A stretch of 64,000 nucleotides of DNA from Rahnella laticis (GCF_015644585.1 NZ_JADOBI010000004.1:124001-188000), one strand, 5' to 3'; numbered from the stretch's first letter, positions 52,885 to 62,738 are shown. Notes: generated by a model from the letters alone, not told the origin. Numbers and translations: made by a program.

Positions 52885-52918
52885 AACGGGCAGGGTCTCA
52901 GATCCCTGCCCGTTTTTA
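52885..52918 (+). terminator. Strong plus-strand terminator without an upstream gene
   Basis: Perfect 11-bp stem (52885-52895 with 52904-52914), 8-nt loop, then TTTTTATT on the plus strand. Both flanking genes (pbpG, VOC) are on the minus strand; for the VOC gene the stem lies just after the stop but the T-run is on the wrong strand. It could end a small RNA starting within 52700-52870, for which I see no sure promoter. Confidence 0.75.
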
Positions 52919-52936
52919 TTATTGATTATCCGGCAA

Positions 52937-53362
52937 TTACTGATGGTCGATTAGATAACCGATTTCCTGCCCGTAGGAAAGTTCGAGCGTATTGCCATCC
53001 GGATCATCGAGAAAAGCCCAATAGCCGACAGGCGCGCCGGAGTCTGTGGGTTCCTGACGCAGAACACCCGCATCACGCGCTTCGGCAAGTTTGGCGTCCA
53101 TCGCTTCTTTCGAGGCACAGGCAATACCGAGATGCCCGAACGGGCCGAGCTGAGTGTCGGTAGAATGCGGGTCTTCTGCCAGAACTAAGGCAAAGTGGCG
53201 GGTCATGTCGCTGAGCCAGGCAACAGGCCGGGCGGGGGTGCCTTTTTCGCCGCGCCGGTGGATGACTTTCATTCCGGAAAATTGCTGATAGAAAGCGATA
53301 CTGGCGTCGAGATCTTTAACGGCAAAAGCTATGTGACTCAGGCCGATGTCTTTATTGTCCAT
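52937..53362 (-). CDS. VOC-family (glyoxalase-like) protein
   Basis: Protein of 141 residues with the vicinal oxygen chelate fold: LSHIAFAVKDLDASIAFYQQ (about 8-27) and the second half GHLGIACASKEAMDAKL, ending in FLDDPDGNTLELSY. Metal ligands probably His10, His77 and the late Glu. Members include glyoxalases, dioxygenases and antibiotic-binding proteins; no neighbour tells which. The gene starts 51 bp after the dusC stop. Confidence 0.85.
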   Translation of the reverse strand: MDNKDIGLSHIAFAVKDLDASIAFYQQFSGMKVIHRRGEKGTPARPVAWLSDMTRHFALVLAEDPHSTDTQLGPFGHLGIACASKEAMDAKLAEARDAGVLRQEPTDSGAPVGYWAFLDDPDGNTLELSYGQEIGYLIDHQ

Positions 53363-53413
53363 GATACTCCTCCATTTTTAAGCGTTGCCGCGTGGAGAAG
53401 TCATGGAATTCAG

Positions 53414-54343
53414 TCACCGGTTAATGCGTCCGGCGATTTCCTTCGACGTCTTCAGCACGCGCACTTCAGTAAATAACTCTGTCGCCTCTTCGTACTCTTT
53501 ACGCAAATAACTCAGCCACTGTTTGATACGCGCAACATGATACAAACCGGTATCGCCCTGCTTTTCCAGACGGGTGTATTTCTGCAACAGCGTCATTACA
53601 TCCGCCCACGGCATGCGAGGTTCGTTGTATTTCACCACGCGGCTGAGGTTAGGAATATTCAGCGCGCCGCGCCCGATCATGACGGCGTCACAGCCGGTGG
53701 TTTGCATACAGGCCTGCCCGCTGGCGTAATCCCAGATTTCACCGTTGGCAATCACAGGAATGCTCAGCCGCTGGCGGATTTCGCCAATCGCCTGCCAGTT
53801 AATCCGCTCAGGTTTGTAACCGTCTTCTTTGGTGCGCCCGTGTACGGTGAGTTCGGTCGCGCCCGCCTGTTGTACGGCATCAGCAATTTCAAAACTGCGT
53901 TCAAGAGAGTCCCAGCCCAGACGCACTTTCACCGTCACAGGTAAATGCGCAGGCACCGCGGCACGCATGGCTTTAGCGCCCTGATAAATCAGCTCCGGGT
54001 CTTTGAGTAACGTGGCACCGCCGCCGCTGCCGTTAACCATTTTCGACGGACAGCCGCAGTTGAGATCCACGCCGTAAGAACCCAGTTCAGTGGCGCGGGC
54101 GGCGTTTTCGGCCAGCCATTCGGGATACTGACCGAGAAGCTGTACACGAACCCGCGTGCCGGAAGGCGTGCGGCTGTCGTGTTCTAATTCCGGGCACAGG
54201 CGGTGGAAGACTTTGACGGGAAGCAGCTGATCCACAACACGCACAAACTCAGTGATGCACAAATCGTAGTCGTTCACTTCAGTGAGAAGTTCACGAACCA
54301 GGGGATCAAGCACACCTTCCATCGGAGCCAGTAATACGCGCAT
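53414..54343 (-). CDS. dusC: tRNA-dihydrouridine(16) synthase DusC
   Basis: FMN enzyme of 309 residues (E. coli DusC 315), reducing U16 in tRNA with [20 protein letters not shown] at the start, catalytic Cys in [12 protein letters not shown] (about 94-105), [11 protein letters not shown] and the FMN-binding IANGEIWD and [11 protein letters not shown] follow in order. The C-terminal helical domain binds tRNA. The PMEG start separates DusC from DusA/B. Confidence 0.94.
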   Translation of the reverse strand: MRVLLAPMEGVLDPLVRELLTEVNDYDLCITEFVRVVDQLLPVKVFHRLCPELEHDSRTPSGTRVRVQLLGQYPEWLAENAARATELGSYGVDLNCGCPSKMVNGSGGGATLLKDPELIYQGAKAMRAAVPAHLPVTVKVRLGWDSLERSFEIADAVQQAGATELTVHGRTKEDGYKPERINWQAIGEIRQRLSIPVIANGEIWDYASGQACMQTTGCDAVMIGRGALNIPNLSRVVKYNEPRMPWADVMTLLQKYTRLEKQGDTGLYHVARIKQWLSYLRKEYEEATELFTEVRVLKTSKEIAGRINR

Positions 54344-54401
54344 CGCAGTTCAACCCTTAAAAATGACGCGCAAGATTACCGCAAGGCCCGCCTCCGGGCA
54401 A

Positions 54402-55847
54402 TTATCCCTGTGACAAATCGGTGCTTAACGTTTCATTCACGCCCGCATTTCTTTGCCGCGCCCTCACGGAACGCAGGGCAATCCACACCGCCAGAAACGC
54501 CGGAACAGCGAACAGCAGGAACATCCAGAACGCAGCGTTGGCAGCGCCTGCATCGCCCTGATTCACGCCGGAGAAGTTAGCCACCGTTCCGGCCAGCGCG
54601 GCACCCAGCGCAGAGGCGAAAGACTGCACGACGGTGATCGACGCACCGGCTTTTTCGCGATCTTCCTCCGGTGCCTGTTGCAGCACGCGGGTCAGCAGGT
54701 GCGGCCAGCCCAGCCCGATGCCAAAACCGGCCAGCGTCAGCCCGAGCACTACCCCGCTGATATTCAGCCACGGCATTCCGAAAGCCACCGGCACGGTGAA
54801 CAGCAATAACAGCAAGCCGACAGCCAGAATCAGCGGGCCGGAAACAATCGCATTATCTGCACGACGCCCCGTCCAGCCTGAACTGGCGACTTCACTTAAC
54901 GTCCAGCCCGCGGCGGCGGCGGCAGTAATATATCCGGCCGCCAGCGGAGTCTGGCCGTGCAAATGTTGCAGCAGATAAGGCACAAACAGCTCGCAGCCCA
55001 GGCCGATAATCAGCAACGACATCACCAGGTACAGGCCATAAAGCGGCGATGAACGGCGCAGCGCGTTACGCGGCAACAGCCTGACATTGGCGGTGAACTC
55101 CCGGTGACGCAGGATAAGGATCATCACCACTGCAATCACAAAACCGAGCAGATTAATCAGCCCGTGCGAAGACAGGCTGCCCGCCGAAACCACCAGCACC
55201 GCACCGGTCAGCAGCGCCAGTTGCATCAGCGGCAACGGTTCTTCCGGCTGTTTCTCCCGCTGAGATTTAGGCAGGATCCGCCAGACCCACAAGCCAAATA
55301 ATGACGTGACCGGCAGAAGCAGACCAAATGCCCAGCGCCACGCGTGCAGCTCTGCAAAAATTCCGCCGACCGCCGGGCCGACCAGCGTCGCAATCCCCCA
55401 CATCGCGGAGATCAGCGCCATCGCGCGGGGCCAGAGAGATTCTTTAAACAGAAGATTTATCATCGCGTAAGACAGCGCGAACAGGAAACCGCCGCCCAGC
55501 CCCTGCAAGGCGCGCCCGATAAGCAGCACCGGCATACTCGGCGCAACGGTACAAAGTGCTGCACCGGCGATAAAAATACCGGTCGCCATAAGATAACTGC
55601 CGCGCGGCCCGGCAGTTCGCATCAGCCGGGCAGAAAGCGCCGAGCCGAGAATCGAGCAGACGACGTAAAGTGTGGTGTTCCACGCGTACCACGCCAGCCC
55701 GCCGATATCCTGCACAACGGATGGCAAAATCGTAATCACGATGTAGCTGTTGGTGGCGTATAGCGCGACGCCGGCGCTCAGGGTGATGGCGCTTCCCCGG
55801 TTTTCCGCACTGAATAAATCCTTCCAGCCGCTCTGACTTTCCGACAT
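54402..55847 (-). CDS. MFS drug-efflux-like transporter
   Basis: Inner-membrane protein of 481 residues with about 14 hydrophobic segments, resembling drug:H+ antiporters. NSYIVITILPSVVQDIGG near 34-51 and GRALQGLGGGFLFALSYAMI (about 113-132, motif C-like region before it) are typical. ATG 55847 is chosen because the residues upstream (to 55883) have no site. It is divergent from the SufR-like regulator, 120 bp apart, so it is its most likely target. The substrate is unknown. Confidence 0.82.
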   Translation of the reverse strand: MSESQSGWKDLFSAENRGSAITLSAGVALYATNSYIVITILPSVVQDIGGLAWYAWNTTLYVVCSILGSALSARLMRTAGPRGSYLMATGIFIAGAALCTVAPSMPVLLIGRALQGLGGGFLFALSYAMINLLFKESLWPRAMALISAMWGIATLVGPAVGGIFAELHAWRWAFGLLLPVTSLFGLWVWRILPKSQREKQPEEPLPLMQLALLTGAVLVVSAGSLSSHGLINLLGFVIAVVMILILRHREFTANVRLLPRNALRRSSPLYGLYLVMSLLIIGLGCELFVPYLLQHLHGQTPLAAGYITAAAAAGWTLSEVASSGWTGRRADNAIVSGPLILAVGLLLLLFTVPVAFGMPWLNISGVVLGLTLAGFGIGLGWPHLLTRVLQQAPEEDREKAGASITVVQSFASALGAALAGTVANFSGVNQGDAGAANAAFWMFLLFAVPAFLAVWIALRSVRARQRNAGVNETLSTDLSQG

Positions 55848-55967
55848 TTCTCTTCGTCCCTTTGGTTTATGTTTTCCGCACATTGAAGCGCGTTGTGATT
55901 ATGGTATGATTAAAACAAGAAATTACTTGGAATATGTTTTACATAATCTAGAACCCGGCGAGGCGAT

Positions 55968-56615
55968 ATGTCAAGCAACGACTTGGAAAATAAAAATGAC
56001 GTCCGGCAAAGCGTCGCTGAGCGCTTAATGACGCTGCTGAAAACCCGCGGGGAAATGCAGGCCAGCGATGCGGGTCATCTGCTGGGCACAACCGGCGAAG
56101 CGGCGCGGCAGCAATTTGTGAAGCTGGCAAAAGACGGTCTGGTGGAAGCGAAAGCCGTGTCACAGGGCGTCGGGCGTCCGGCGCAGTACTGGCAACTGAC
56201 CGCCAAAGGGCATGCGCACTTTCCCGACGCGCACGCCGATCTGACCGTACAACTTCTTCAGCTTATCCGCACGTCGCTGGGCGAATCCGCACTGGATCAG
56301 CTGATTACATCGCGTGAAAGCCAGACGCTGGATAATTACCGGCAGGCGATGAAAGGCGCGAATTCGCTGGAAGAAAGGCTGCAACGGCTTACGGCAATTC
56401 GCACCCGCGAAGGGTATATGGCGGACTGGACATTGCAGGAAGACGGCAGTTATCTGTTTGTCGAAAACCACTGCCCGATTTGCGCCGCCGCAACGACCTG
56501 TCAGGGTTTTTGCCGCGCCGAGCGGGATGTCTTCCGTGATGTGCTGGAAGCGAACGTTGAACGCACCGAGCATATTTTACAGGGCGCGCGCCGCTGTGCG
56601 TATGTGATCCGTTAG
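55968..56615 (+). CDS. SufR-like winged-helix regulator with cysteine cluster
   Basis: Regulator of 215 residues. Winged helix about 15-80 (ASDAGHLLGTTGEAARQQFV as recognition part), then a helical linker and a C-terminal Cys cluster: Cys169, Cys172, Cys178, Cys182 and Cys210, in NHCPICAAATTCQGFCRAE and ARRCAYVI. This arrangement matches SufR-type Fe-S binding repressors of cyanobacteria and actinobacteria and related DeoR/ArsR-like proteins. It probably binds an Fe-S cluster or metal and controls itself and the divergent MFS gene. Suf genes are not nearby. Confidence 0.78.
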   Translation: MSSNDLENKNDVRQSVAERLMTLLKTRGEMQASDAGHLLGTTGEAARQQFVKLAKDGLVEAKAVSQGVGRPAQYWQLTAKGHAHFPDAHADLTVQLLQLIRTSLGESALDQLITSRESQTLDNYRQAMKGANSLEERLQRLTAIRTREGYMADWTLQEDGSYLFVENHCPICAAATTCQGFCRAERDVFRDVLEANVERTEHILQGARRCAYVIR

Positions 56616-56634
56616 CCGGATTTCAGGCGAAAAA

Positions 56635-56656
56635 AAACCGCCGGTTAAGGCGGTTT
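56635..56656 (-). terminator. Terminator of rhlE
   Basis: AAACCGCC (56635-56642) pairs with GGCGGTTT (56649-56656); on the minus strand an eight-T run follows. It also lies just after the SufR-like gene and may serve both. Confidence 0.88.
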
Positions 56657-56686
56657 GATGCAGATTTCGATACAGATTTTGAAATC

Positions 56687-58090
56687 TTATTTGTTGCCGG
56701 TGCCGCCGTTACCCGTACGACGCTGGCCTGCGTGTGCAGGACGCGAACGTGCCGGACGGTTTTCGCCGGAACCGCGGTTTTCAGACGTGCCGCCGTTGCC
56801 GGTACGCTGACCGTTACCGCCCTGACGCGGAGCGCCGGAACGTGGAGCACCAGAGCGCGGTGCGCCCGGACGCTGGCCCTGACGTGGCGCGCCACGACCG
56901 CCGCCGCCATTGCCCTGACGACCATTGATGATCGGCTCAGCTTTGATGCTCGGGTCTGGCTCGTAACCTTCCAGCGCGATACGCGGGATTTCACGTTTCA
57001 GCAGGCGCTCGATGTCACGCAGCAGTTTGTGTTCATCCACGCACACCAGAGAAATCGCTTCACCGGTGGCTTCTGCACGACCGGTACGGCCGATACGGTG
57101 AACGTAATCTTCCGGTACGTTTGGCAGTTCATAGTTCACAACGTGTGGCAGTTGATCGATATCCAGACCGCGCGCAGCGATGTCGGTGGCGACCAGAACA
57201 CGGATTGAACCGGCTTTGAAATCGGCCAGCGCACGGGTACGCGCGCCCTGACTTTTGTTGCCGTGAATTGCTGCGGCAGTAATGCCGTCTTTGTTCAGCT
57301 GTTCAGCAAGATGGTTCGCACCATGCTTGGTACGGTTAAAGACCAGCACCTGTTTCCAGTCGCCTTCACCGATCATCTGAGACAGCAATTCTCTTTTACG
57401 TTTCTTATCAACAAAGTGAACGCTTTGTTCAATTTGCGCAGAAGCGGTGTTGCGACGGGCCACTTCAACAGAAGCAGGATTGGTCAGCAACTTGCTCGCC
57501 AGACCTTTGATCTCATCAGAGAACGTCGCGGAGAACAGCAGATTCTGACGCTTGGCAGGCAGTTTCGCCAGCACGCGACGGATATCATGGATGAAGCCCA
57601 TATCCAGCATGCGGTCAGCTTCATCAAGCACCAGGATTTCAACCTGAGATAAATCAACAGCACGCTGATGTTCCAGATCCAGCAAACGACCCGGCGTTGC
57701 GATCAGAACATCCACGCCACCGCGCAGTTTCATCATCTGCGGGTTAATGCTCACACCACCAAATACGACCAGCGAACGCAGGGTCAGGTATTTGCTGTAA
57801 GCCTGTACGTTTTCGCCAATCTGCGCCGCCAGCTCACGGGTTGGGGTCAGGATCAGCGCACGAACAGGGCGACGTCCTTTGAATTGCGCGTTGGTATGGC
57901 TGAGCATGTTGAGCAGTGGCAGTGTAAAACCAGCGGTTTTACCGGTACCGGTCTGCGCACTCGCCATCAGGTCACGACCTTCGAGCACGACAGGAATAGC
58001 CTGACGCTGAATAGGCGTAGGTTCGCGATAGCCCTGTTCTTCAACAGCACGCAAAATTTCGGCACTTAAGCCGAGGGAATCAAATGACAT
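56687..58090 (-). CDS. rhlE: ATP-dependent RNA helicase RhlE
   Basis: DEAD-box helicase of 467 residues (E. coli 454) acting in ribosome assembly and RNA decay. It starts [16 protein letters not shown]; motifs: Q-motif [21 protein letters not shown] (about 47-56), II VLDEAD, III SAT, V ARGLDID and [12 protein letters not shown]. From about 395 the tail is Gly/Arg/Pro-rich with near repeats ([18 protein letters not shown], then GNGGT repeats), an unstructured RNA-binding extension. The frame is open to 58291, but ATG 58090 is the family start. Confidence 0.95.
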   Translation of the reverse strand: MSFDSLGLSAEILRAVEEQGYREPTPIQRQAIPVVLEGRDLMASAQTGTGKTAGFTLPLLNMLSHTNAQFKGRRPVRALILTPTRELAAQIGENVQAYSKYLTLRSLVVFGGVSINPQMMKLRGGVDVLIATPGRLLDLEHQRAVDLSQVEILVLDEADRMLDMGFIHDIRRVLAKLPAKRQNLLFSATFSDEIKGLASKLLTNPASVEVARRNTASAQIEQSVHFVDKKRKRELLSQMIGEGDWKQVLVFNRTKHGANHLAEQLNKDGITAAAIHGNKSQGARTRALADFKAGSIRVLVATDIAARGLDIDQLPHVVNYELPNVPEDYVHRIGRTGRAEATGEAISLVCVDEHKLLRDIERLLKREIPRIALEGYEPDPSIKAEPIINGRQGNGGGGRGAPRQGQRPGAPRSGAPRSGAPRQGGNGQRTGNGGTSENRGSGENRPARSRPAHAGQRRTGNGGTGNK

Positions 58091-58470
58091 ATAAGGAAAA
58101 GCTCCAGTCCACTCTAACCCGAACGGGGTTCGGTGCAGTTTCAAGAATGGATGATCAGACGAGGCAAATGAGGCATTACCACGAGGATTCGGCACAAACT
58201 GCAGTGCGCCAGTTGTGCGGATACTAGCACAGAACGCCGTGCCGCGCGAAGTTATCTGCTTCCGGCCTGTAACCGGGCGTGACAAATGCAAACTTTAGTG
58301 ACGCTTTCTGGCGGCATAATCTGCGGTATTAATCCGAAACTTTGATACAGGATAATCAATTATAAAGCTGATGAATGGCTTCCCACTTTTTGCGTCCCAA
58401 TCCCCGGATTAGCTTGCTATGCTTCTTTCACTTTCACTCTCTTTTGTCCATAAGGCTACACCGCTGCAAC
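58091..58470. other. rhlE-mdtG divergent region
   Basis: Region of 380 bp. A hairpin (58192-58201 with 58210-58218, one bulge) lies about 100 bp upstream of the rhlE start, probably in its leader. No RNA gene or clear promoter pair is identified; the open frames extending rhlE and mdtG into this region are not supported by ribosome-binding sites. Confidence 0.5.
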
Positions 58471-59676
58471 ATGGAAACCTGGAAAATAAACTTAATCTCC
58501 GTCTGGCTCGGGTGCTTTTTCACCGGCATGGCGATGAGTCAGATCCTGCCTTTTTTACCGCTTTACATCGAACAGCTGGGTGTTACGTCTCATGAATCCC
58601 TGAGTTTGTGGTCAGGACTGGTCTTCAGCGGGACTTTCCTGGTTTCCGCCATTGTCGCGCCGTTGTGGGGCAGCCTCGCTGACCGCAAGGGCCGCAAACT
58701 CATGTTGCTGCGCGCCGCACTGGGCATGGCGATTGTCATGATGTTGCAGGGTTTTGCGACCAACGTCTGGCAGCTTTTCATCCTGCGCACGCTGATGGGT
58801 TTAACATCCGGCTATATTCCGAACGCGATGGCGCTGGTGGCCTCGCAGGTGCCGCGCGACAAAAGCGGCTGGGCGCTGGGGACGCTGTCCACCGGTCAGG
58901 TTTCAGGTGTCATTATCGGCCCGCTGTTAGGCGGTTTTATGGCTGACCATCTCGGCCTGCGCACCGTGTTTTTCGTCACCAGCGGCATGTTGTTTATCAG
59001 CTTCCTGATCACCCTTTTCCTGATCAAAGAGCGCGTGGTGCCGGTCACCAAAGCCAACCGTCTGAGCGGTAAAGCGGTGTTTACCACACTTCCCTACCCG
59101 TGGCTGATTGTCAGCCTGTTCGTCACCACCATGATGATCCAGCTGGCGAACGGTTCCATCAGCCCGATACTGACATTGTTTATCCGTGAGCTTTCGTCCG
59201 ATACCAGCAATATCGCGTTTATCAGTGGCGTGATTGCCGCCGTGCCCGGCGTGTCGGCATTACTGGCGGCACCCAAACTGGGTAAACTCGGCGACCGCAT
59301 CGGCGCGCACCGGATACTCATCGCCGCGCTGGTCTTTTGCTTCCTGCTGTTCTGCCTGATGGCACTGATCAAAACCCCCGTCCAGCTCGGCGTTCTGCGC
59401 TTTATGCTCGGTTTCGGCGATGGCGCGTTAATGCCCGCAGTGCAGGCGTTGCTGGTGAAATACAGCAGTGATCAGGTCACTGGCCGGATATTTGGGTATA
59501 ACCAGTCGTTTATGTACCTCGGGAATGTCGTCGGGCCGCTGATAGGTTCCAGCGCTTCCGCGCTGTTCGGATTCCGTTGGGTATTTATCGTGACCGCGAT
59601 TCTGGTGCTGTTTAACACCGTACAGGTGTGGTGGAGTTTCCGGCAGGTGCCGACAGGGAGAGTGAGGATTCCGTGA
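58471..59676 (+). CDS. mdtG: MFS multidrug transporter MdtG
   Basis: Inner-membrane drug:H+ antiporter of 401 residues with 12 segments. It matches E. coli MdtG (YceE) in many blocks: [36 protein letters not shown] (MFS loop 2-3), [16 protein letters not shown] and [19 protein letters not shown]. Start ATG 58471 gives the family N-terminus; in-frame codons back to 58375 would add about 32 atypical residues. Repeat copy R3 follows downstream. Confidence 0.88.
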   Translation: METWKINLISVWLGCFFTGMAMSQILPFLPLYIEQLGVTSHESLSLWSGLVFSGTFLVSAIVAPLWGSLADRKGRKLMLLRAALGMAIVMMLQGFATNVWQLFILRTLMGLTSGYIPNAMALVASQVPRDKSGWALGTLSTGQVSGVIIGPLLGGFMADHLGLRTVFFVTSGMLFISFLITLFLIKERVVPVTKANRLSGKAVFTTLPYPWLIVSLFVTTMMIQLANGSISPILTLFIRELSSDTSNIAFISGVIAAVPGVSALLAAPKLGKLGDRIGAHRILIAALVFCFLLFCLMALIKTPVQLGVLRFMLGFGDGALMPAVQALLVKYSSDQVTGRIFGYNQSFMYLGNVVGPLIGSSASALFGFRWVFIVTAILVLFNTVQVWWSFRQVPTGRVRIP

Positions 59677-59776
59677 TCGCGGATCCGGACCGGTTGGAGC
59701 CATTTGAAGCTTCGTTCAGCAGAATGTTTGATCCGCGCCAGATTACATTCTTAAAAGATAAACGCGGCTCTTTTTT

Positions 59777-60012
59777 TGAATTTAGATAAGCTATTGGCCG
59801 CTTTCAAAAATCGCGCCGTATGGAGAGGTGGAAAACCGCGTATCTTTTCGCGCGGTTTGTAACCCGACGGGAGGGAACCGCGCAGCGGCGGGGTTTTGCG
59901 GCACTAGCAGGAATTGCTGAAACATAGCCAGCGAGCGGTAGCGCGCAGTTAAAAAGACGCGAGAGATCCAAGAGAGGCCCGTCCTGGCCTCTTTTGGTCG
60001 GTTTCGGCGCTG
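59777..60012 (+). repeat. Dispersed repeat copy R3 with covarying hairpin
   Basis: Core 59795-59950, the same length as R1 and R2 but diverged in the middle, where AACCGCG and CGCGGTT (59834-59840 and 59852-59858 region) can pair. After 17 nt comes a 12-bp stem (59968-59979 with 59986-59997, one G-T pair, 6-nt loop), then TCGGTTTCGGC. The stem sequence is unlike those of R1, R2 and R2'. No inverted partner is present at this locus. Confidence 0.82.
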
Positions 60013-60110
60013 CGAGTCAAGCGATCACCGCCATTGAAAAACCGAAATTTACTCGGTCTTCGTTAAGCCAAGGCGCAGCCCCCAAGCCGCTAATGCCCGG
60101 CACTGGCATA

Positions 60111-60134
60111 AAAAAAGGGCGCTTTTCAGCGCCC
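60111..60134 (-). terminator. Terminator of ybhL
   Basis: GGGCGC/GCGCCC stem (60117-60122 with 60129-60134), 6-nt loop; on the minus strand followed by TTTTTT. Confidence 0.88.
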
Positions 60135-60163
60135 CTTCTCATAAAGTTTGAAATCAAAAACAA

Positions 60164-60874
60164 TTACCGGCGGTTACCGAAAATCCGTAACAACATCAGG
60201 AACAGGTTGATGAAATCCAGATACAACGTCAGTGCGCCTACGATGGAATATTTGCGGAAATTATCACGGTCATCCGCCGACAATTGCGCACCCATGTTTT
60301 TCAGCTTCTGGGTATCGTAGGCAGTCAGGCCGACGAAGATCAGCACGCCTGCGTAGGAAATGATGTTCGCAAGACCTGAGCTTTTCAGCCACATGTTGAC
60401 CAGTGACGCCAGAACCAGACCAATCAGCGCCATGAACAACATGCTGCCGATGCCGGTTAAATCACGCTTTGTCACGTAACCGTAAACGCTCATCGCACCA
60501 AACATGCCCGCTGCGACGATGAATGTCCCAAAAATGGAATCACCAGTGTAGACGAGGAAAATGCTGGAAAGCGTCAGACCCGTCAGGGCGGAATACAACA
60601 TGAAGAGGCCGGTGGCGACCGTCCCGCTCAGGCGATTGACCATGCCGGAAATCACGAAGACCAGCGCCAGCTGGGCGATGATCAAACCAAAGAATGTAAT
60701 CTGGCTGGAAAAAACAAAACTCATGATTTTTTCGGAGCCGGAAGCATACCAGGCAACAAATGCCGTCAGCAGCAAGCCACAGAACATCCAGCCATACACT
60801 TGCGCCATGTACGCCTGAATGCCCGTATTTGCGCGTTCAACAATTGAACCGTTACTACGTGGATATCGATCCAT
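60164..60874 (-). CDS. ybhL: BAX-inhibitor-1 family membrane protein YbhL
   Basis: Inner-membrane protein of 236 residues (E. coli YbhL 234) with seven hydrophobic segments. YMAQVYGWMFCGLLLTAFVA near 22-41 and AYDTQKLKNMGAQL near the end (Asp of the family's pH/calcium-sensing pair) are typical of BI-1/TMBIM proteins, some of which are calcium leak channels. Its place next to moaE is as in E. coli. Function in bacteria is not settled. Confidence 0.93.
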   Translation of the reverse strand: MDRYPRSNGSIVERANTGIQAYMAQVYGWMFCGLLLTAFVAWYASGSEKIMSFVFSSQITFFGLIIAQLALVFVISGMVNRLSGTVATGLFMLYSALTGLTLSSIFLVYTGDSIFGTFIVAAGMFGAMSVYGYVTKRDLTGIGSMLFMALIGLVLASLVNMWLKSSGLANIISYAGVLIFVGLTAYDTQKLKNMGAQLSADDRDNFRKYSIVGALTLYLDFINLFLMLLRIFGNRR

Positions 60875-60992
60875 GATGATTACCCTTTTGCATGGAGGAC
60901 AATAATGAGGCCAAAATGGCCTCCCGATTTTTTAAAGCGTATCACAGTTGGCGGGAAAAGCATGGGAGGAGTCGGTGCGGTTGAACCACTAT

Positions 60993-61445
60993 TTACCAGC
61001 GCGCCGCCGCAACTTTATCGCTGTCACGGGCATCGACCCAGCGGTCGCCCTCTTCCGTCGCCTCGCGCTTCCAGAACGGTGCGCGCGTTTTCAGCTGATC
61101 CATAATAAATTCATTGGCTTCGAACGCCATTCCGCGATGAGCGCTGGTGACGCCGACAAAGACAATTTCATCGCCCGCATACATCGGCCCGACGCGGTGA
61201 TAAACCGAAACACTTTGCAAAGGCCAGCGCGCGCGCGCCTGTTCAACAATCTCCGCCAGCGCTTTTTCGGTCATGCCCGGATAGTGCTCCAGCGTCAGCG
61301 CCGTGACGTGGCTGCCCAGATTGTGATTGCGCACTTTGCCGGTGAACGTTACCACCGCGCCGTCGGCGTCTGACTGCGCCAGCCAGTTGTACTCTTCGCC
61401 AACGTTAAACGAGGCGGCATCAACAATAATTTTTGTCCTGTCCAT
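60993..61445 (-). CDS. moaE: Molybdopterin synthase catalytic subunit MoaE
   Basis: Protein of 150 residues, large subunit of molybdopterin synthase; with MoaD it adds two sulfurs to cyclic pyranopterin monophosphate. Landmarks: AVVTFTGKVRNHNLG (about 29-43), YHRVGPM and the C-terminal FWKREATEEGDRWVDAR with the catalytic Lys. One base separates it from the moaD stop. Last gene of moaABCDE. Confidence 0.95.
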   Translation of the reverse strand: MDRTKIIVDAASFNVGEEYNWLAQSDADGAVVTFTGKVRNHNLGSHVTALTLEHYPGMTEKALAEIVEQARARWPLQSVSVYHRVGPMYAGDEIVFVGVTSAHRGMAFEANEFIMDQLKTRAPFWKREATEEGDRWVDARDSDKVAAARW

Positions 61446-61446
61446 C

Positions 61447-61692
61447 TCAGCCCCCGGTCACTGGCGGGAAGAACGCCACTTCGTCGCCCGCTACCAGCGG
61501 ATGTGCCATCGTGGTCAGCGTCTGATTGACCGCAACCAGCAATTTGCCGGGTTCCAGTGCCAGCGCCCAGCGGTCGCCGCGTCCGGTCAGGGAATTGCGC
61601 AAATCTTCCACGGTGGAAAAATCAGCCGGCAGTTGCAGGCTGGACGTCCCGGTTAACTCACGAACCTGAGCGAAGAATAAAATGTCGATCAT
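61447..61692 (-). CDS. moaD: Molybdopterin synthase sulfur carrier MoaD
   Basis: Ubiquitin-fold protein of 81 residues ending in PVTGG; the terminal Gly-Gly is adenylated and turned into a thiocarboxylate that donates sulfur to the pterin in the MoaD-MoaE complex. [10 protein letters not shown] at the start is also typical. ATG overlaps the moaC stop by 4 bp. Confidence 0.95.
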   Translation of the reverse strand: MIDILFFAQVRELTGTSSLQLPADFSTVEDLRNSLTGRGDRWALALEPGKLLVAVNQTLTTMAHPLVAGDEVAFFPPVTGG

Positions 61693-62192
61693 ATTTCCAC
61701 CTTACCTTCAGCCTTGCTTTCCGCCTTAAAGTCGCCGGATTTACCGCCGCTTTTTTCCAGCAGGCGGATCGGGCCGATCACCATATCTTTCTGAACGGCT
61801 TTACACATGTCGTAGATGGTCAGCGCGGCGACGGAAGCCGCAGTCAGCGCTTCCATTTCCACACCGGTTTTGCCGCTTAACCGGCAACGGGATTCGATAC
61901 GAACGCGGTTATGTTCCGGCTGCGCTTCAAGCTTAACTTCCACTTTGGTCAGCAACAGCGGATGACACAGCGGGATCAAATCCCAGGTTTTCTTGGCAGC
62001 CTGAATGCCGGCGATGCGCGCGGTAGCAAACACATCCCCTTTGTGATGATTGCCGTCGATGATCATCGCCAGCGTTTTGGCCGCCATCTCAACAAAAGCT
62101 TCGGCGCGGGCTTCGCGAACCGTTTCGGCTTTGCCGGAAACGTCCACCATGTGGGCATCACCGGACGCATTAATGTGGGTTAATTCAGACAT
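61689..62192 (-). CDS. moaC: Cyclic pyranopterin monophosphate synthase MoaC
   Basis: Protein of 167 residues (E. coli 161), second enzyme of molybdenum cofactor synthesis, turning the MoaA product into cPMP. Landmarks: [16 protein letters not shown] at the start, [25 protein letters not shown] (active-site region) and [23 protein letters not shown] 62192 follows GAAGAAA; the frame to 62225 overlaps moaB. Confidence 0.95.
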   Translation of the reverse strand: MSELTHINASGDAHMVDVSGKAETVREARAEAFVEMAAKTLAMIIDGNHHKGDVFATARIAGIQAAKKTWDLIPLCHPLLLTKVEVKLEAQPEHNRVRIESRCRLSGKTGVEMEALTAASVAALTIYDMCKAVQKDMVIGPIRLLEKSGGKSGDFKAESKAEGKVEI

Positions 62193-62194
62193 GC

Positions 62195-62707
62195 TTATTT
62201 CTTCAAATGTGGGGTGAAATTGCACGGCCCCTGGCGGGCATCGAGCTGCGCTTCAATGATATTTTCCCAGGCGGTCTGGCATGCGCGGGTTGATCCCGGC
62301 ATGGCAAAAATCACCGTCTGATTGGCAATACCGCCGATGGCGCGCGACTGAATGGTCGAGGTGCCGATATCTTCGAAAGACACCATGCGGAACAGCTCGC
62401 CGAAACCTTCAATTTCACGGTCAAATAACGGCTTCAGGGCTTCCGGCGTATTATTTCCGGCATTAAAACCGGTACCGCCGTTGATCAAAATGGCCTGAAT
62501 TTTTTCATCTGCAATCCACGCAGAAACCACGGCGCGAATGCTGTAAATGCTCTCTTTAACAATTTGCTGCGCCACAACGTGGTGGCCGCCTTCGGTCACG
62601 GCTTCTTTCAGGTAATGGCCGGAGGTATCTTCCGCGTCGGTGCGGCGGTCAGAAACCGTCATGATCGCGACAGATAAAGGCAAAAATTCTTTGCTGGCTT
62701 TGCTCAT
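62195..62707 (-). CDS. moaB: Molybdenum cofactor protein MoaB
   Basis: Protein of 170 residues, the E. coli length, MogA/MoaB fold. [18 protein letters not shown] (about 14-31) and [16 protein letters not shown] (about 81-96) are the pterin-binding blocks. It resembles MPT adenylyltransferases, though E. coli MoaB itself is reported dispensable. ATG 62707 with AAGGAG; the frame to 62788 overlaps moaA. Confidence 0.94.
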   Translation of the reverse strand: MSKASKEFLPLSVAIMTVSDRRTDAEDTSGHYLKEAVTEGGHHVVAQQIVKESIYSIRAVVSAWIADEKIQAILINGGTGFNAGNNTPEALKPLFDREIEGFGELFRMVSFEDIGTSTIQSRAIGGIANQTVIFAMPGSTRACQTAWENIIEAQLDARQGPCNFTPHLKK

Positions 62708-62738
62708 CAGTTTGCTCCTTAAACGATTAATGCCGGAC

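Larger units (their letters stand above)
59677..60163. other. Intergenic region mdtG-ybhL with repeat R3
   Basis: Stretch of 487 bp between convergent genes. It contains repeat R3 (59777-60012) and the ybhL terminator (60111-60134). No coding frame with support. Confidence 0.7.

Noticed and set aside
54453-55763. Plus-strand open frames opposite the MFS gene
   Set aside because: Antisense of a clear 14-segment transporter; no start signals or family features.
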